From Fragilariopsis cylindrus CCMP1102 (taxonomy: Eukaryota; Bacillariophyta; Bacillariophyceae; Bacillariales; Bacillariaceae): 64,000 bases of DNA. The notes beneath the pieces were generated by a model. The model ran no database searches and was not told the DNA's origin. It was given only the letters and a program-made list of their open reading frames with translations. The position numbers and the translations under genes are program-made. Shown here piece after piece: positions 1-11,051 of this stretch (the first letter of the stretch is position 1; every line of letters begins with the position of its first letter). The stretch covers positions 558,001 to 622,000 of the forward strand of contig FMBT01000299.1 in the NCBI GenBank assembly GCA_900095095.1, in the 5' to 3' direction.

Positions 1-765
1 TTAAACTTAAGTCAGGTGGATACGCACCACCATTGGCAGCCCGACCCGTTTCCTTATTGGGGTATGGTGATGGCATAACATCATACGGCTTACCGGGACG
101 TTCAAACATTTCCCCAATATCATTTGGTCCGTCTAATACATCAACATCCTGGGCCATATCTTTTACTTCCTGTGTGGTGTGCGTTACACCAACTAATTCA
201 CGAAATCGTATGTATTGTAAGGAATGACACGATGCACATACCTGACGGTATACCTGAAATCCACGACGGAGTGCAGCATGGTCAAAGGATGAAAAATATC
301 CCTGATGACGCCATGGATAATGTGGTGGATGAACGACATCGTCTTCATCTAGTAATGTTACAGAAGCAGCACCGGCAGTTGATATTGCAGCAACGGCTGC
401 AGCGGCAACCACTGGAAGTCCGTTCTTAAGAAACTATATGAAGAAATAAGCAAGAGAACAAGAACAAGAACAAGAACGACAGTAGAGTAAGGTTATTGTT
501 GTTTCTTTGGTAAATGAAACATTGTTTCACAGAAACAGATTCCAATTTAAATTGAGAATCTTCAAAATTCAAATAAATTTTTGGTATGCATTTTTTCTTC
601 ATTTTGTCGCACGATAATGCATGTTATATTGGCACAACTTTTTATTCCATCAATCGCGGTCGCCTTTCTCATCTTTCAACGTCGCTGATCCGTTAATTAA
701 GTCCAATTAAATACCCCATGAACTATTACACTTACCAATCCTTGTAGATGAGTAGCTGCGATCAT
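1..765 (-). CDS. CYT1: Cytochrome c1, 5' part, cut by left window edge
   Basis: Haem-bearing subunit of mitochondrial respiratory complex III (bc1), carrying electrons from the Rieske protein to cytochrome c. Exon 1 (765-736) encodes ten residues, [10 protein letters not shown], and ends at a GTAAGT donor. After a 302-nt intron, exon 2 starts at 433 following an acceptor that is also an in-frame TAG, and the phase-0 join is exact. Exon 2 shows an alanine-rich presequence-like hydrophobic stretch, then [20 protein letters not shown], the covalent haem motif VCASCH, and the typical [20 protein letters not shown] and [12 protein letters not shown] segments. The haem-ligand methionine region and the C-terminal anchor lie beyond base 1. 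The gene is divergent from the lactonase-fold gene at 1134. The family call is very secure; the short first exon is well supported by donor, acceptor and phase. Confidence 0.92.
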
Positions 766-1133
766 AATGTTTGATGTCTATCAACAAGATTAATATTTAG
801 TGTCGCTACTGTATCACCGCCTGCTTGTTATGATGTCGTTAGTTGTTCATAGCGAGAAAAAAAGCTTCAACACGCGGAAAGGTGAACAGGAGGTGAGCAT
901 TTCGGAAGTAAGTACGTCAAGACAAAGAAACAGAGAAACAGCTTATGTTGCGCGAGTCCCGCAGGGAATCACGTAAAGATCGTGACTGACTGTACCTCTC
1001 GTGAATCAATCGAAGGAATAGAAAGAACAGAAACAAACAATACTGTAATCAAAAAACTACAAAAACAATCAAAAGTGGTAATAGAAGGAGTCAACAACAA
1101 CAACAACAAATAGTAAGACGAAGGTAATTTATA
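766..1133. promoter_or_regulatory. Shared upstream region of two divergent genes
   Basis: This stretch lies between the start of the cytochrome c1 gene (minus) and the lactonase-fold gene (plus), so it should carry both promoters and 5' UTRs. The last 60 bases before the plus-strand ATG are rich in CAA repeats, as in many leaders here. I see no recognisable core promoter element. Confidence 0.35.
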
Positions 1134-2257
1134 ATGACCATTCTTTACGTTGCAACAGACGCAAATAGATTGAAAGTGATTGAAATCAATGATGAAACTG
1201 GTAAATTTGTACGTCTGATTCAAGAAATTGATCCAATCGTAAACGACACGCTTATCGCTAATGCTTCCACTGGCGGCGCGAACAACAACATTGACTACGA
1301 TGATGATGGATCAGCATCAACGTTGGGTTCTTATCTTGGTGGTATTATAGGAGGAACAGGAACAACGAAAGTAACAACCACAATGACGATGATGACGACG
1401 ACGACAGAATGGATTGAACGTCATCCTACGTTCCCATTATTGTATGTGTTTACATCATTTTTTAATAAGGCAATTTCTATTGTTACAACCTATCGTATAA
1501 TTGGCGGTAGTATAAATGATGATTGCAATTCTGATAAGATAATGAAAGGTCGTTTAAAGAAGTTAGGTGAAATTCAAACAGGTGGAATGCATGTATCACA
1601 TGTTACATTTTCACCAGATTCATATTATGCTAGTAGCAATAATAATAATAATAATACAACTATGTGTGTTGGACATTATATCGATGGACACATATCATTC
1701 TTTGATTGCAGTCAAGATGGTGCTGCTTTACAGGACCCAGTTCGTATTGTTGTTCTTCCTGAAGTTCGTCCCGAAACAAGAAATACAACATTTCCTAATT
1801 GTTTGCCATCAATTCATCATGTAACATACAATCCCTATCCCAATAATAATGATGATAAAGAAGAAAAAGAACAAGAAGAAGAGGCCGACGTATTAATATG
1901 TCGATATTTATTAGTTTCTGATACATCAAAACAAGGTCGAGTTTGGACGTATGAAGTTAATTCGAAAGGAATACCATCTTCTGGTAAACCGATTTCATCT
2001 CGTAAAGTAACATTAATAACTCCACCACCTGGTTGGTTGTCACAGTTAGTAAATTGGTCTGTTGGACTGGCAAATTATCGAATACGACGATGTGTGGTCC
2101 ATCCGAATGGATTGTATGTGTATATTTTATTAGAATTCAATGCAGTAATACAAGTATATGAAATTAATCCATATACTGGACGAATGTCTGGCGATTGTTT
2201 ACAGGAGATTCCTACAATTGATCCAGAATACTTTGGTGGTTCTAATCAATATAATAA

Positions 2258-2297
<40 letters not shown>

Positions 2298-2741
2298 TTC
2301 ACTGGTATATCTATACATGCACCGGCAGAATTATCTTGCACAACTAATGAATTATTTGTTTCAAATCGTGGTTTTAATTATGGTGGTCCTGGTAGTCGTT
2401 TTTCATTTGGTAAAGGAGCAGAATCAGGTGTACGAATATTCACAATAGAAGATAATGGATTGAAATTAGTTCCAAAACAGAATTTGAATTGCTGTGGTCC
2501 CGTGCGACATTTTTTCCACAACAATAATAATGATGTTGTGAATAAGCTATATGTAGGATCGGATAAGACAGCTGGTCGTGGTGGTAATAATAGTAATCAT
2601 AGTGGGGTAAATAATACTAGTGCATCAATTGAAACATTTGTTCGACGACAACCAGAAGCGTTGGGTGGTGAATTCGAACGGGTTGGATCGCCAGCTCATG
2701 TTGGGATGGATACCATTACATGTATTGCTTTACTCGAGTAA
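1134..2741 (+). CDS. Lactonase-fold (6-phosphogluconolactonase-like) seven-bladed beta-propeller protein
   Basis: Single-exon protein of 535 residues resembling the bacterial Pgl/YbhE and muconate cyclase-like lactonase family, whose best-known member hydrolyses 6-phosphogluconolactone in the pentose phosphate pathway. Family-like blade segments include LYVATDANRLKVIEI near the start, MHVSHVTFSPD, VGHYIDGHISFFD, a HHVTYNPY strand, CVVHPNGLYVYILLEF followed by QVYEINPYTGRM, and LFVSNRG with GVRIFTIE. It is longer than the usual 330-390 residues because of low-complexity inserts, including 12 serines encoded by a TCA microsatellite at 2259-2295 and N/E-rich loops. No signal peptide is evident. 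The substrate cannot be deduced, because many family members are not true phosphogluconolactonases. Confidence 0.75.
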
Positions 2742-3826
2742 AATAAATTCATAATATATAGTAATATGATCAATCAAATCAAATCAAATCAAATCAAATC
2801 AAACGATGAAATTAACAAAAGAACAATAGACTGAATCGAATCACAATATGTAGCTTAGAACTCATTCATGTAAATCTTTGGCTTATTCATGTTAAGTATT
2901 AACATTTTGCGCTTGCTCATATGCCATTATATCAATGTAGTATTACACACACTACTTATTATTATAGACATCTTATATCAGTTTGTACAGGATGTAATTC
3001 CAGCTAAGTTTATTAACGGCCTAAAAGAGGATAAGAATGAGGAAGATGGCGAAGACAATAACAACGCATTGGAAGAAAAGACAGCAAATCAACTTCTAGA
3101 GTAACACATAAATTATGTTGAAGATAAGTTCTGCCAATTGACCCCCCCCCCCCCCCCAAAAAAAAAATGAGATCAGGGAGAGCATTCACATGTCTGAGCT
3201 CAACAAGCTATTCAGCAAGAAACCGAACCACCGCCTCACCCAAGAGCGATCCCAGGATATATATACATCCATCCTTGCTAACAAACCAAACCAACGAACA
3301 ACAACAATGCAAATGGAGGAGGAAATCTACAGTATTAGTGCACAAGACAGGCAGAGGATAATAGGGTAATAGCGGTGTCAAGGTCAAAGCAGTAAAGTAC
3401 ACTAGAATACAGTACGGAGTATCTTATGGGCCAATTTTATCACGTTTATGCAGTCGTACATGCTGTACAAATTCCCACGGGATACAGGAACAGCGACTCA
3501 CTCAGCGATACTTTCAATACAGCCTTTTTTTGATTTTGCATACTTTTATTAGCCTTTTATCTTTTATTGTTGTACCGTAAAATGATTGATTATGGGTCTA
3601 TGATATATCATTTTATATCCCATGGTTAAGTTAGCTCGACAACATCATACTTTTGTCTATACGGTTGTTGATCTTTGAAAAAGAGATCCGTCTAGCTAGG
3701 TAGAAATATTAACACCGGGTGGTATCAGCAACTCGGTTCGTAAAAGAATAATCACCATCAACATCAGCAGCAGCAGTGATTCTATCGCTGCTCAAGATCT
3801 ATAGAAAGATAAAGCGTTCCTACGAC
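2742..3826. other. Intergenic region with simple repeats, no secure gene
   Basis: Between the lactonase gene and Argonaute. It holds an AAATC pentanucleotide repeat (about 2772-2803) just after the lactonase stop, and a C16-A10 tract at 3142-3167. A 71-codon open frame at 2889-3104 has an acidic, coding-like second half (from about 2957, right after a tattatag that could be an acceptor), but no partner exon or homology was recognised. The last 100 bases are Argonaute leader. Confidence 0.4.
3142..3167. repeat. Poly(C)16-poly(A)10 tract
   Basis: Sixteen C followed directly by ten A in an otherwise AT-rich intergenic region. A second C run, 13 bases, lies at 10483-10495. Length is likely polymorphic and hard to sequence accurately. 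Confidence 0.9.
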
Positions 3827-6800
3827 ATGGCCGGTGGTAAGTTTACGTTAACAGTCCTCCAGCTACTACTTTGGTTTTGTTTCTCTTCTATTAAAGTTTG
3901 GATGGTTTTACACATTCATTTTACTCTATTTTGTTTTGTATCTTTCCTTTCTTTAATAAAAAAGAGTTCGCAGCAATCGTTCCGTTACTATTTTTATTTC
4001 TATTTTCAAATTTCGACTTTTTATTATGGATTTGAGTTTAATAGTAATTTGAATTCGATCTTTTTCTCTCTCACACACCACACACGCACACACACATTTG
4101 TTTGATTGTAAATGTCTCGACTCGTTGGCACATTGCATTGGACCTACCTACCTGATAGACGGCGGCTGGCAACAACAGGATCAGCGAGGATTACGCCACC
4201 GATCAAATAATAACGATAGACGATCGGGCGACAGTGGCAGTGGTAGAAGCGGTGGCGATGGTAGGGGATATCATGACGATCTTCGATCGGGCGACAGTGG
4301 TAGAAGTGGTGATGGCAGGGGATATCATGACGATCGTCGAGGAAGAAGTGGAAGTGGGAATTATGAAGGACGAGGAGGAGGAAATGACAGTCGAGAAAGA
4401 AGTGGAAGTAGTGGTTATTATGAAGGACGACGAGGAGGAAATGATAGTCGAGAAAGAAGTGGAAGTAGTGGTTATTATGAAGGACGAGGAGGAGGAAATG
4501 ATAATCGAGAAAGAAGTGGAAGTGGTCAATACGATTATAATTCTTCTAGACGAGGAAGTGGGGTTTCATACGATAACTCCTCTTCGTACGATAGAAATCA
4601 ACAGCGAGGAAGTGATGGCGGAGGCAGAAGCGATGGCAATGGATATCACGACGATCGTCGAGGTAGTGGAGGACCTTATCCATCCAATAATCGAGCTAGA
4701 GCAGAATCTTATTCCGATAATCGGGGACAGGGCAGTCATGGAATTTCCTCTGGCGGCAACGGAAGAACTGGTGGTGGTGGTTCCGGACATCAACAACAGC
4801 AACAGCACCACCAAGGATATCATCAAGGGGGTGGTAGAGGAGGAGGAGGAGGAGGAGGAGGGTATCGGGGTGTAGGCAGAGGAGGAGGAGATGGTCGAAA
4901 TTCTTATTCCGGTGGGAGAGGTAGAGGTGGTGGTGGAGGAAGGGGAAGAGGTGGTCCAGATATGTCAGGAATGACATCTTGTCTTTCCAACGTAATGCAA
5001 GCTGATGTTGCCGAAAACTTTCAATTCTTTTTATATTCTGTTGCTGCAGAAGATTTCAATGGTGATCAAGTTGAAAGTCGTCACCGTCGTAAATTTTTAT
5101 TTGATCTTGGTTTATGGAATGGTGTGTTGAAGGAAATGCCTGATAAGCAAAAGGAGGACCTTCGACGTGTAGTATTCTTTCAAGGATCATTTTTTTACTC
5201 CGCACGGAGAATTCCAGAATTAGAACCAGATAATCTTCCTATGAATCTTCCATTGACGGATGAGGCTGAAGGTGATACCATCAAGATCATGCAAGTAGTT
5301 CACTATACAACTCCAATAGAGCTCAAGACCAAGGAGAGTACTTCAACGAAGGTCGGTGAAGTTAGTTTCGATAAGCGATGCAACGACTGCGCTAAATGTT
5401 TTACAGATGTTGGAGCTTTATTACAGCACTGGTAGGTTTCTCCGTCGTCCTCGTCCCATCGTGTTGGATTGACTGTACTGTATGGAAATATTGCTCTGTA
5501 ATTTGATAAATTATCATTGCTAGTATTTCATATTTAATGATTGCCACTCATCTTTTTTCTTTCTATCTATCCTCTTTTCTAAATCGTTGTTCCTTTACTG
5601 TACTTTACTTACAGTCAACAAGCTGGTCACACACCAGTTTATTCTCCTGATGACACTGCAGTCATTGGCTGTAAACCAATTCCGGCCAATATGGAGGTAT
5701 TTAATTCATACGTAAATGGTGCACTTCAGCGTGCACTGGGAGAAAGATTGGCGAGATGGGGAACGGAATATATTGATCCACATAACATGAAAGAACCAAT
5801 TGACAAGCAAGGAAGATCTTTGGGGGTTCGCGTGTACGAAGCTTACTCTTGTCAGTTTGGATTTATCCGTAACTCTTCCAATGATATCCCACGTGTAGGA
5901 TTAACTGTTGATCTTCGTGCGAAGATTGTCCGAACTATGGTAAATTATTTTTTCTTTGTATTGTCTTGTTTAGTTTTTATGTACTTGTTATCGAACCAGC
6001 TACTACATTGAGTATCATAGTCTTTATTATTTATTCACCATGACTAACATGATATCACATGGATCTGTTGTCGTTGCCGTTGTTTTCTTTCTATTTTAGA
6101 GTGTATTGGACAACTTATCTAAGGGTGACCCAAGATATTACAGTCCGACCCCTCGTGATCAGGATGAAGCTCGTCGCCATTGGATTGGCGAAGTGGTCAT
6201 CTCCATGCATGATAAAAAGTGTTACTCGGTGACTGATCTTATGTACAACCATTCCGCACAAACTCTCCCTGTGGAAGGTCTCGGAATGACTCATGCCGAA
6301 TACTTTGCCTCCAGAAAAAATATAACGTTGAAATATCCGAACGCTAAACCTATGATCGCTGTCCTCGGTCGAAGAAACCAAACAATCTTCCTGCCTCCGG
6401 AGCTTGTTGCGGGCAATGAACTTGAAGCGCGAGTAAAGCAACAGCTTCCCATGATTGCAAGTTACAAACCTGATTCAAGAAACCAAGCCATCGATAAGAT
6501 CCGTGCATATTTGATTCCAGGTGCGCAGAAAAGCAAGGAATCCGGGGGGCTTTTACCAGCCTTAGGAATTCAGCTAGCTGATGGGCGACTTAGTGCTAAG
6601 GCTCAAGTGTTGCCGCTTCCAATGTTGATGGCAGCAGGGGTGCAAGTTCCTGTTTCAAAGGGTGAAAACTGGGCTCCCATTCTTTCTCGTGCTGATTTCA
6701 ACATCGATCCAAAAGAATCAAACGAAATGAAAGTAATCTTGGTTCATAATCAAAGGATTCATGGCGCGATTCCTGTCTACAACAAAATTCGTGATCTTGT

Positions 6801-7825
6801 AAACAACTACAATGCCACTTACCGATTGTCCGATAAACCCTGTCAGGTTATCAGTGCTGGTAAGTGTTTCTGTTTTTTTTGTTTCTTCGCCCTAAAAGCT
6901 AGATTTTTCTTCTTCTGTAATTTGTAATCTACTGGCTATTCTCTGATTTTTTTGACACCTTTTTTTTAATTTGATACTGCATATGTGTGATAATATAGGT
7001 GACAAAGAACGCCATTGGGGTGCAGTAGAACGGTGCTTCTCTGACCGTTCATTGAATCCTGTGAACATCTTTGTGATTGACCTAAACAAACCATTTGGTG
7101 CAACAGATAGTGCCTACCCTGTAATCAAACAGATGTTAACAAAAAGCGGTTTCCTTTCACAGTTCGTCAATTTCAATACATATGACCACGGTAATCCACG
7201 GGAACAACGACGCTCAGATATCATTTTAGCAGGTGTTGCTCGTCAAATCCTTCAGAAAATGGGCTTCCGTTTATGGTGGGTAAAAATCCCGCAGTCTCTC
7301 CCTACTCCAACGGTTTTCATTGGTGTCGACGTCTTTCACGCTCCTCGGGTATATGATCCGAAAGCAAAGAAGCGTGTTGCGAAAGCATCTTGTGCTGCCA
7401 TTATCGTGCAAATTTTCCGTAACTCAGGCGTAAAAGGAACTCAACAGATTGAAATCTTCTCCAAGACGTATGCAAGGGAATCCGGAAAGGAATACGAACT
7501 CGGGGATGCACTTAAAGAAACAGTTGCAACAGCAATGAAGGAGCTGAACGTGTCGCCCATGTCGTGTATTGTTTGGCGTGATGGGATTGGTGACTCGGCG
7601 TTCAATAATGCAGCTGTGGAGGAAATCGATGCCATTCGTGCAGGTCTGAATAATGGGGGAACTAGAGACGTACCGATGGCTTACATTGTAGCCCAGAAGC
7701 GCATTGCTACAAAGTTCCTTTCACAAGGATTATCTGGTGAACCAGATGGGAAATATGGTGCACGTAAGTGTATATTGCGTTTCAATGAAGTGTTATAACA
7801 CACCCATGTGAAAGATTGTATCTAT

Positions 7826-7856
<31 letters not shown>

Positions 7857-8241
7857 AATAAGACAATGTCATCCCCTTATCCTAATTCAATTGTTTTGAT
7901 TGTGTTTTAATTTTTGAATGGATGTAGCATCCGGAACGCTAATCCACGGCATTCAGGGCATTGATTATGATACTTTCTATATCAACGGAAGGGCTCCACA
8001 TTACAGTACGCCGAAACCAGTAAGATTTATCGTTGTGAAAAAGGATGAGGGATTGAACAAGGTACCGATCGAGGAATTAACCTGGGATCTATCTCACGAT
8101 TATCCCAATTGGACAGGACCCATTAAAGTTCCGAGTGTCTGCCAGATGGCACACAAACTTGCAGAACTCGGGGGATCTTTTGCTGACTGCGGAAACAGTA
8201 TTGATGCTGTGAAACTAAAAAATACAATCCATTTCTTATAA
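3827..8241 (+). CDS. AGO: Piwi-clade Argonaute with RGG N-terminus and embedded C2H2 zinc finger
   Basis: Small-RNA-guided silencing protein. Six exons join in phase: 3827-3836 (10 nt), 4159-5431, 5615-5939, 6100-6859, 6999-7763 and 7928-8241, giving 1148 residues. Residues about 5-270 are RG/RGG, S and Y rich. An N domain follows, then a classical C2H2 finger (C411, C414, H427, H433, with F418 and L424 in the usual places), split by intron 2. Linker 1 (GLTVDLRAKI), a PAZ domain (TLPVEGLGMTHAEYF, LKYPNAKP, IFLPPELVAGN), MID (KPCQVISAGDKERHW) and PIWI come next. PIWI residues: D900 in FIGVDVFHAP and D984 in VWRDGIGDSAF. The usual fourth catalytic His appears to be R1077 (TPKPVRFIVV). The IPQSLPTPTVFIGVD and YPNWTGPIKVPSVCQMAHKL segments look Piwi-like rather than plant/animal AGO-like. 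Intron 5 holds a TG repeat (7826-7850). Confidence 0.93.
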
Positions 8242-8532
8242 ATGGAATAAGATTAAGAAATCTCAAATAATGCGGGCGTATTTATGTGAAGGCGGACGAG
8301 ATAGAAGGAACATGCGTGTGCTTCTACATCTGATAGATGAGCTTGAGTAGCTTGTATTTGTTCTTCTTTACAGTAGCAACAGCCTTAAAGTCACATCGAA
8401 GACTCTGGGAATAAACACACAATTAATAAATCTAATACAATAAATGTATAAATAAATAGTACAACATTCCATTATAGCAGTTTCTCTTATTAATCAGTGC
8501 TTATTCTGAGTAGAGTTAGGTTTCTGAAGATG

Positions 8533-10227
8533 TTAGACTTCTTCCGAGCAAACATTTCTAGCTTCTATCTTATTTTTCCGCATAGCTGACTTGCATGATT
8601 GAATTGCAACTTCCTTTCTATGAAACATTCCAGCAGCTAGTGCAGCTTGAACGCCTGTTTCCGAGAAAACCTCTACAAAATGATCTTCGTTTCCTGCTCC
8701 GCTACTTGCAATGACCGGAATCGAAACTGCATTCGAAACGGCTCGCATCAAAGGGAGATCAAATCCATTTCCTTGCCCATCCATATCTATACAATTCAGC
8801 ATTATTTCTCCTGCACCGAGATGTTGGACAGACTTGGCAACAGTTACCGCGCAAATATCTTTTGCTTCTCTACCACCTTTCACGGTGCACTGGTACCAGC
8901 AATATTTCTCCCCGTTTGGTCCTGAGCTACCATCATCAAGAGCAACAACAAAATGCTTCTTGTCAACGCCATCCTTACTTGCCGCATACACTCGTTTTGG
9001 ATCGATCGAAATAACCACTGCTTGTGCTCCATACACACGCGAGATCACCTCAATCGATGATTCTCCAGATTTCTTTCCATTTTGTGCAATGAGGGATTCA
9101 GTAGCGTGAACGGCATCACTACCTATACTGATTTTGTCGGCACCTGCACGGAAGTATCTAGCAGCAACCTCAAGAGCAGACCACGTTTGTCCGGACTTCG
9201 GATCGGTATAGCTACGGATTCCTCCTCCTACCGTTAAGGGAACGAAAATACTCTTTGAAGCTTGTTCAAGTACCTGCAGCATTGGCATATCTTCTACCAC
9301 TCCTTCGCGGAAACTTGTAATGTTAAGGAAGGCGATTTCGTCTGCTCCTTCTTCGTAATACCGTGCCGCTAGAGAAACTGGCTTTCCGAGGTTTCGAACT
9401 CCTCCACGACCATCTACGACTCCCTCTTTTTGGTTTTCTCGTACATCATATTGGTCACCTTTCGTAACTACCAAGTCGCCATGATCGTTTGTCCTTACAT
9501 CCAAAGCAACAACGATACGTTTTGCCAGCTTTGTTTCGGCTATTGGGTCAAAATCCAACTTCGAAGTTTTGTTCAGAGTACCGTTTTCTACGGCCTCGAG
9601 GAATCCCTTTATGACATGTAGTCCCGTTTTCCCACTCTTTTCAGGATGAAATTGAGTTGCCACAACGCTTCCTCGTTGTACAGAGCTTATAAAGGACTGC
9701 CCAGAATAGGTAGTGCTTGTGAGAATACATTCTCGATTTTCTTCCGTAATTGGAGCATAGTAAGAATGAACGAAATAAGTAGATTCTTCGGGAGATACGT
9801 ATTTGAGAACAGGGCTTTCCTTATGAAGAATCCTTCCATTCCAGCCGATATGAGGGACGTCCATTTTTCTTTCGTCGAACTTAATAACTTTTCCAGGGAT
9901 CACGCCAAGGCCAGGAATAGCGTTGGCACCTTCTTCATGCTCGTCGCTCGATTCAAAAAGAGTCTGCATACCGAGACAAATCCCTAAATATGGACGATCA
10001 CTACCCGATAAATACTCTCTTAGTGGTTTATCAAATCCTTTCTCCTTCAACACTTTCATCGCCGACCCATAAGATCCGACACCAGGAAATACTATTGCTT
10101 TTGCTTGAGAAATTTGAGCGGGATCGGTGATGTCTTCGATTTCATACCCACATGCCAATATCGCATTTCGAACAGACCGGACGTTACCAGCTCCATAGTC
10201 GAGCAAGGAAACTTTAAAAGTAGCCAT
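8533..10227 (-). CDS. HIS7: Bifunctional imidazole glycerol phosphate synthase (HisH-HisF fusion)
   Basis: Fifth step of histidine synthesis: glutamine amidotransferase plus cyclase convert PRFAR to imidazole glycerol phosphate and AICAR. The single exon encodes 564 residues. Residues about 1-205 are the class-I glutaminase ([23 protein letters not shown], nucleophile in [12 protein letters not shown], catalytic FHPEKSG). Residues about 235-560 are the HisF barrel, with phosphate-binding VGGGIRSY and the acid-bearing strands [13 protein letters not shown] and [10 protein letters not shown], plus [15 protein letters not shown] and [10 protein letters not shown]. This fusion order is the eukaryotic one of fungi, plants and algae. 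The start is the only ATG before the conserved strand and there is no targeting extension. Convergent with Argonaute, 291 bp apart. Confidence 0.96.
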   Translation of the reverse strand: MATFKVSLLDYGAGNVRSVRNAILACGYEIEDITDPAQISQAKAIVFPGVGSYGSAMKVLKEKGFDKPLREYLSGSDRPYLGICLGMQTLFESSDEHEEGANAIPGLGVIPGKVIKFDERKMDVPHIGWNGRILHKESPVLKYVSPEESTYFVHSYYAPITEENRECILTSTTYSGQSFISSVQRGSVVATQFHPEKSGKTGLHVIKGFLEAVENGTLNKTSKLDFDPIAETKLAKRIVVALDVRTNDHGDLVVTKGDQYDVRENQKEGVVDGRGGVRNLGKPVSLAARYYEEGADEIAFLNITSFREGVVEDMPMLQVLEQASKSIFVPLTVGGGIRSYTDPKSGQTWSALEVAARYFRAGADKISIGSDAVHATESLIAQNGKKSGESSIEVISRVYGAQAVVISIDPKRVYAASKDGVDKKHFVVALDDGSSGPNGEKYCWYQCTVKGGREAKDICAVTVAKSVQHLGAGEIMLNCIDMDGQGNGFDLPLMRAVSNAVSIPVIASSGAGNEDHFVEVFSETGVQAALAAGMFHRKEVAIQSCKSAMRKNKIEARNVCSEEV

Positions 10228-11051
10228 TTTTATTGAATCTCTATTGAAGATTATGAGAGTATCGTTGATTGCCGCTTTCGGTGCAGTCTGTTTTGAACTC
10301 TAAAGTTGAAACCTTCCCCCTTCGTCGATGTAGCTACAATTTTGTTGAGACCTGTCCCTCGTAGATGTACAATTTTGTAATTACTAACGCAAATAAGATA
10401 CACAGTAAATACTTAAACGTAAAACCTTCAAATATTGTGATGTGTGATGATCCGCTTCTTTCGCGTACAGAGGCCAGACTAACCCCCCCCCCCCCTTTCC
10501 AATTCTAGTCCAATTAATACTTCAAGTATAGTATTATAGATCATTGAATAGTCCAAATCTAGAGAGTAGCAAACTACAGAAGTCACAGTACTATATAAAC
10601 ATTTATATCTATGCATTTATATGCCTGTGCTTAGCTAGTAGTGATTACTATCACAACGTAAATTTTCTGTACTACTATGTGAACTTTTTATCAAATAATG
10701 GTTGAATTTGATTCTTGTAAGAAAAAGCATCAAATGGCAATATATGTAAGATAGGCATTGTGATATATACATACATATAATGAACGATAGTATTCTAGTT
10801 GAAGGGCGTAGACTATACAATCATGGCTAGTGATTTTTGTGGTATTCGTACATTAGGTGATGACTTTTCGTAGTAACGACGATTATTTTACAAGAATTAT
10901 ATATGACTTTTCTTCCGCGAAAATAGATAGCGATTAGTGAGATTTAGCAGTGCGCATTCTTTATAATGCGCAAATGAGAACCTAATGAATGGTGGAATCG
11001 AATCCCAATTATGTTACAATGATTCCTACACAAGTTCAAAACAATATATAG
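10228..11051. other. Intergenic region with poly(C) run and a strong hairpin
   Basis: Lies between two minus-strand genes: upstream region of HIS7 and downstream region of the homeodomain-RING gene. It contains a C13 run (10483-10495) and an inverted repeat at 10951-10972 (8-bp arms TGCGCATT/AATGCGCA, 6-nt loop) about 80 bases past the homeodomain-RING stop. No ORF with coding character was seen. Confidence 0.5.
10951..10972 (-). terminator. Perfect 8-bp stem hairpin in presumed 3' UTR
   Basis: TGCGCATT, six-base loop, AATGCGCA. Its position 80-100 nt after the homeodomain-RING stop codon suggests a 3'-UTR structure or 3'-end signal. The role is inferred from position only. Confidence 0.3.

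Noticed and set aside
2889-3104. 71-codon ORF with acidic C-terminal half
   Set aside because: No homology or leader; possible acceptor at 2956 but no upstream exon. Mentioned only in the intergenic entry.
4203-4977. Long ORFs on both strands overlapping the Argonaute N-terminus
   Set aside because: Repetitive translations (poly S/T/I or E/V) caused by the RGG/RSGSS-coding repeats in other frames.
8331-8405. Exon-like minus-strand frame ending ...KKNKYKLLKLIYQM
   Set aside because: No start, donor partner or family match; it lies in the 3' flank between convergent genes.
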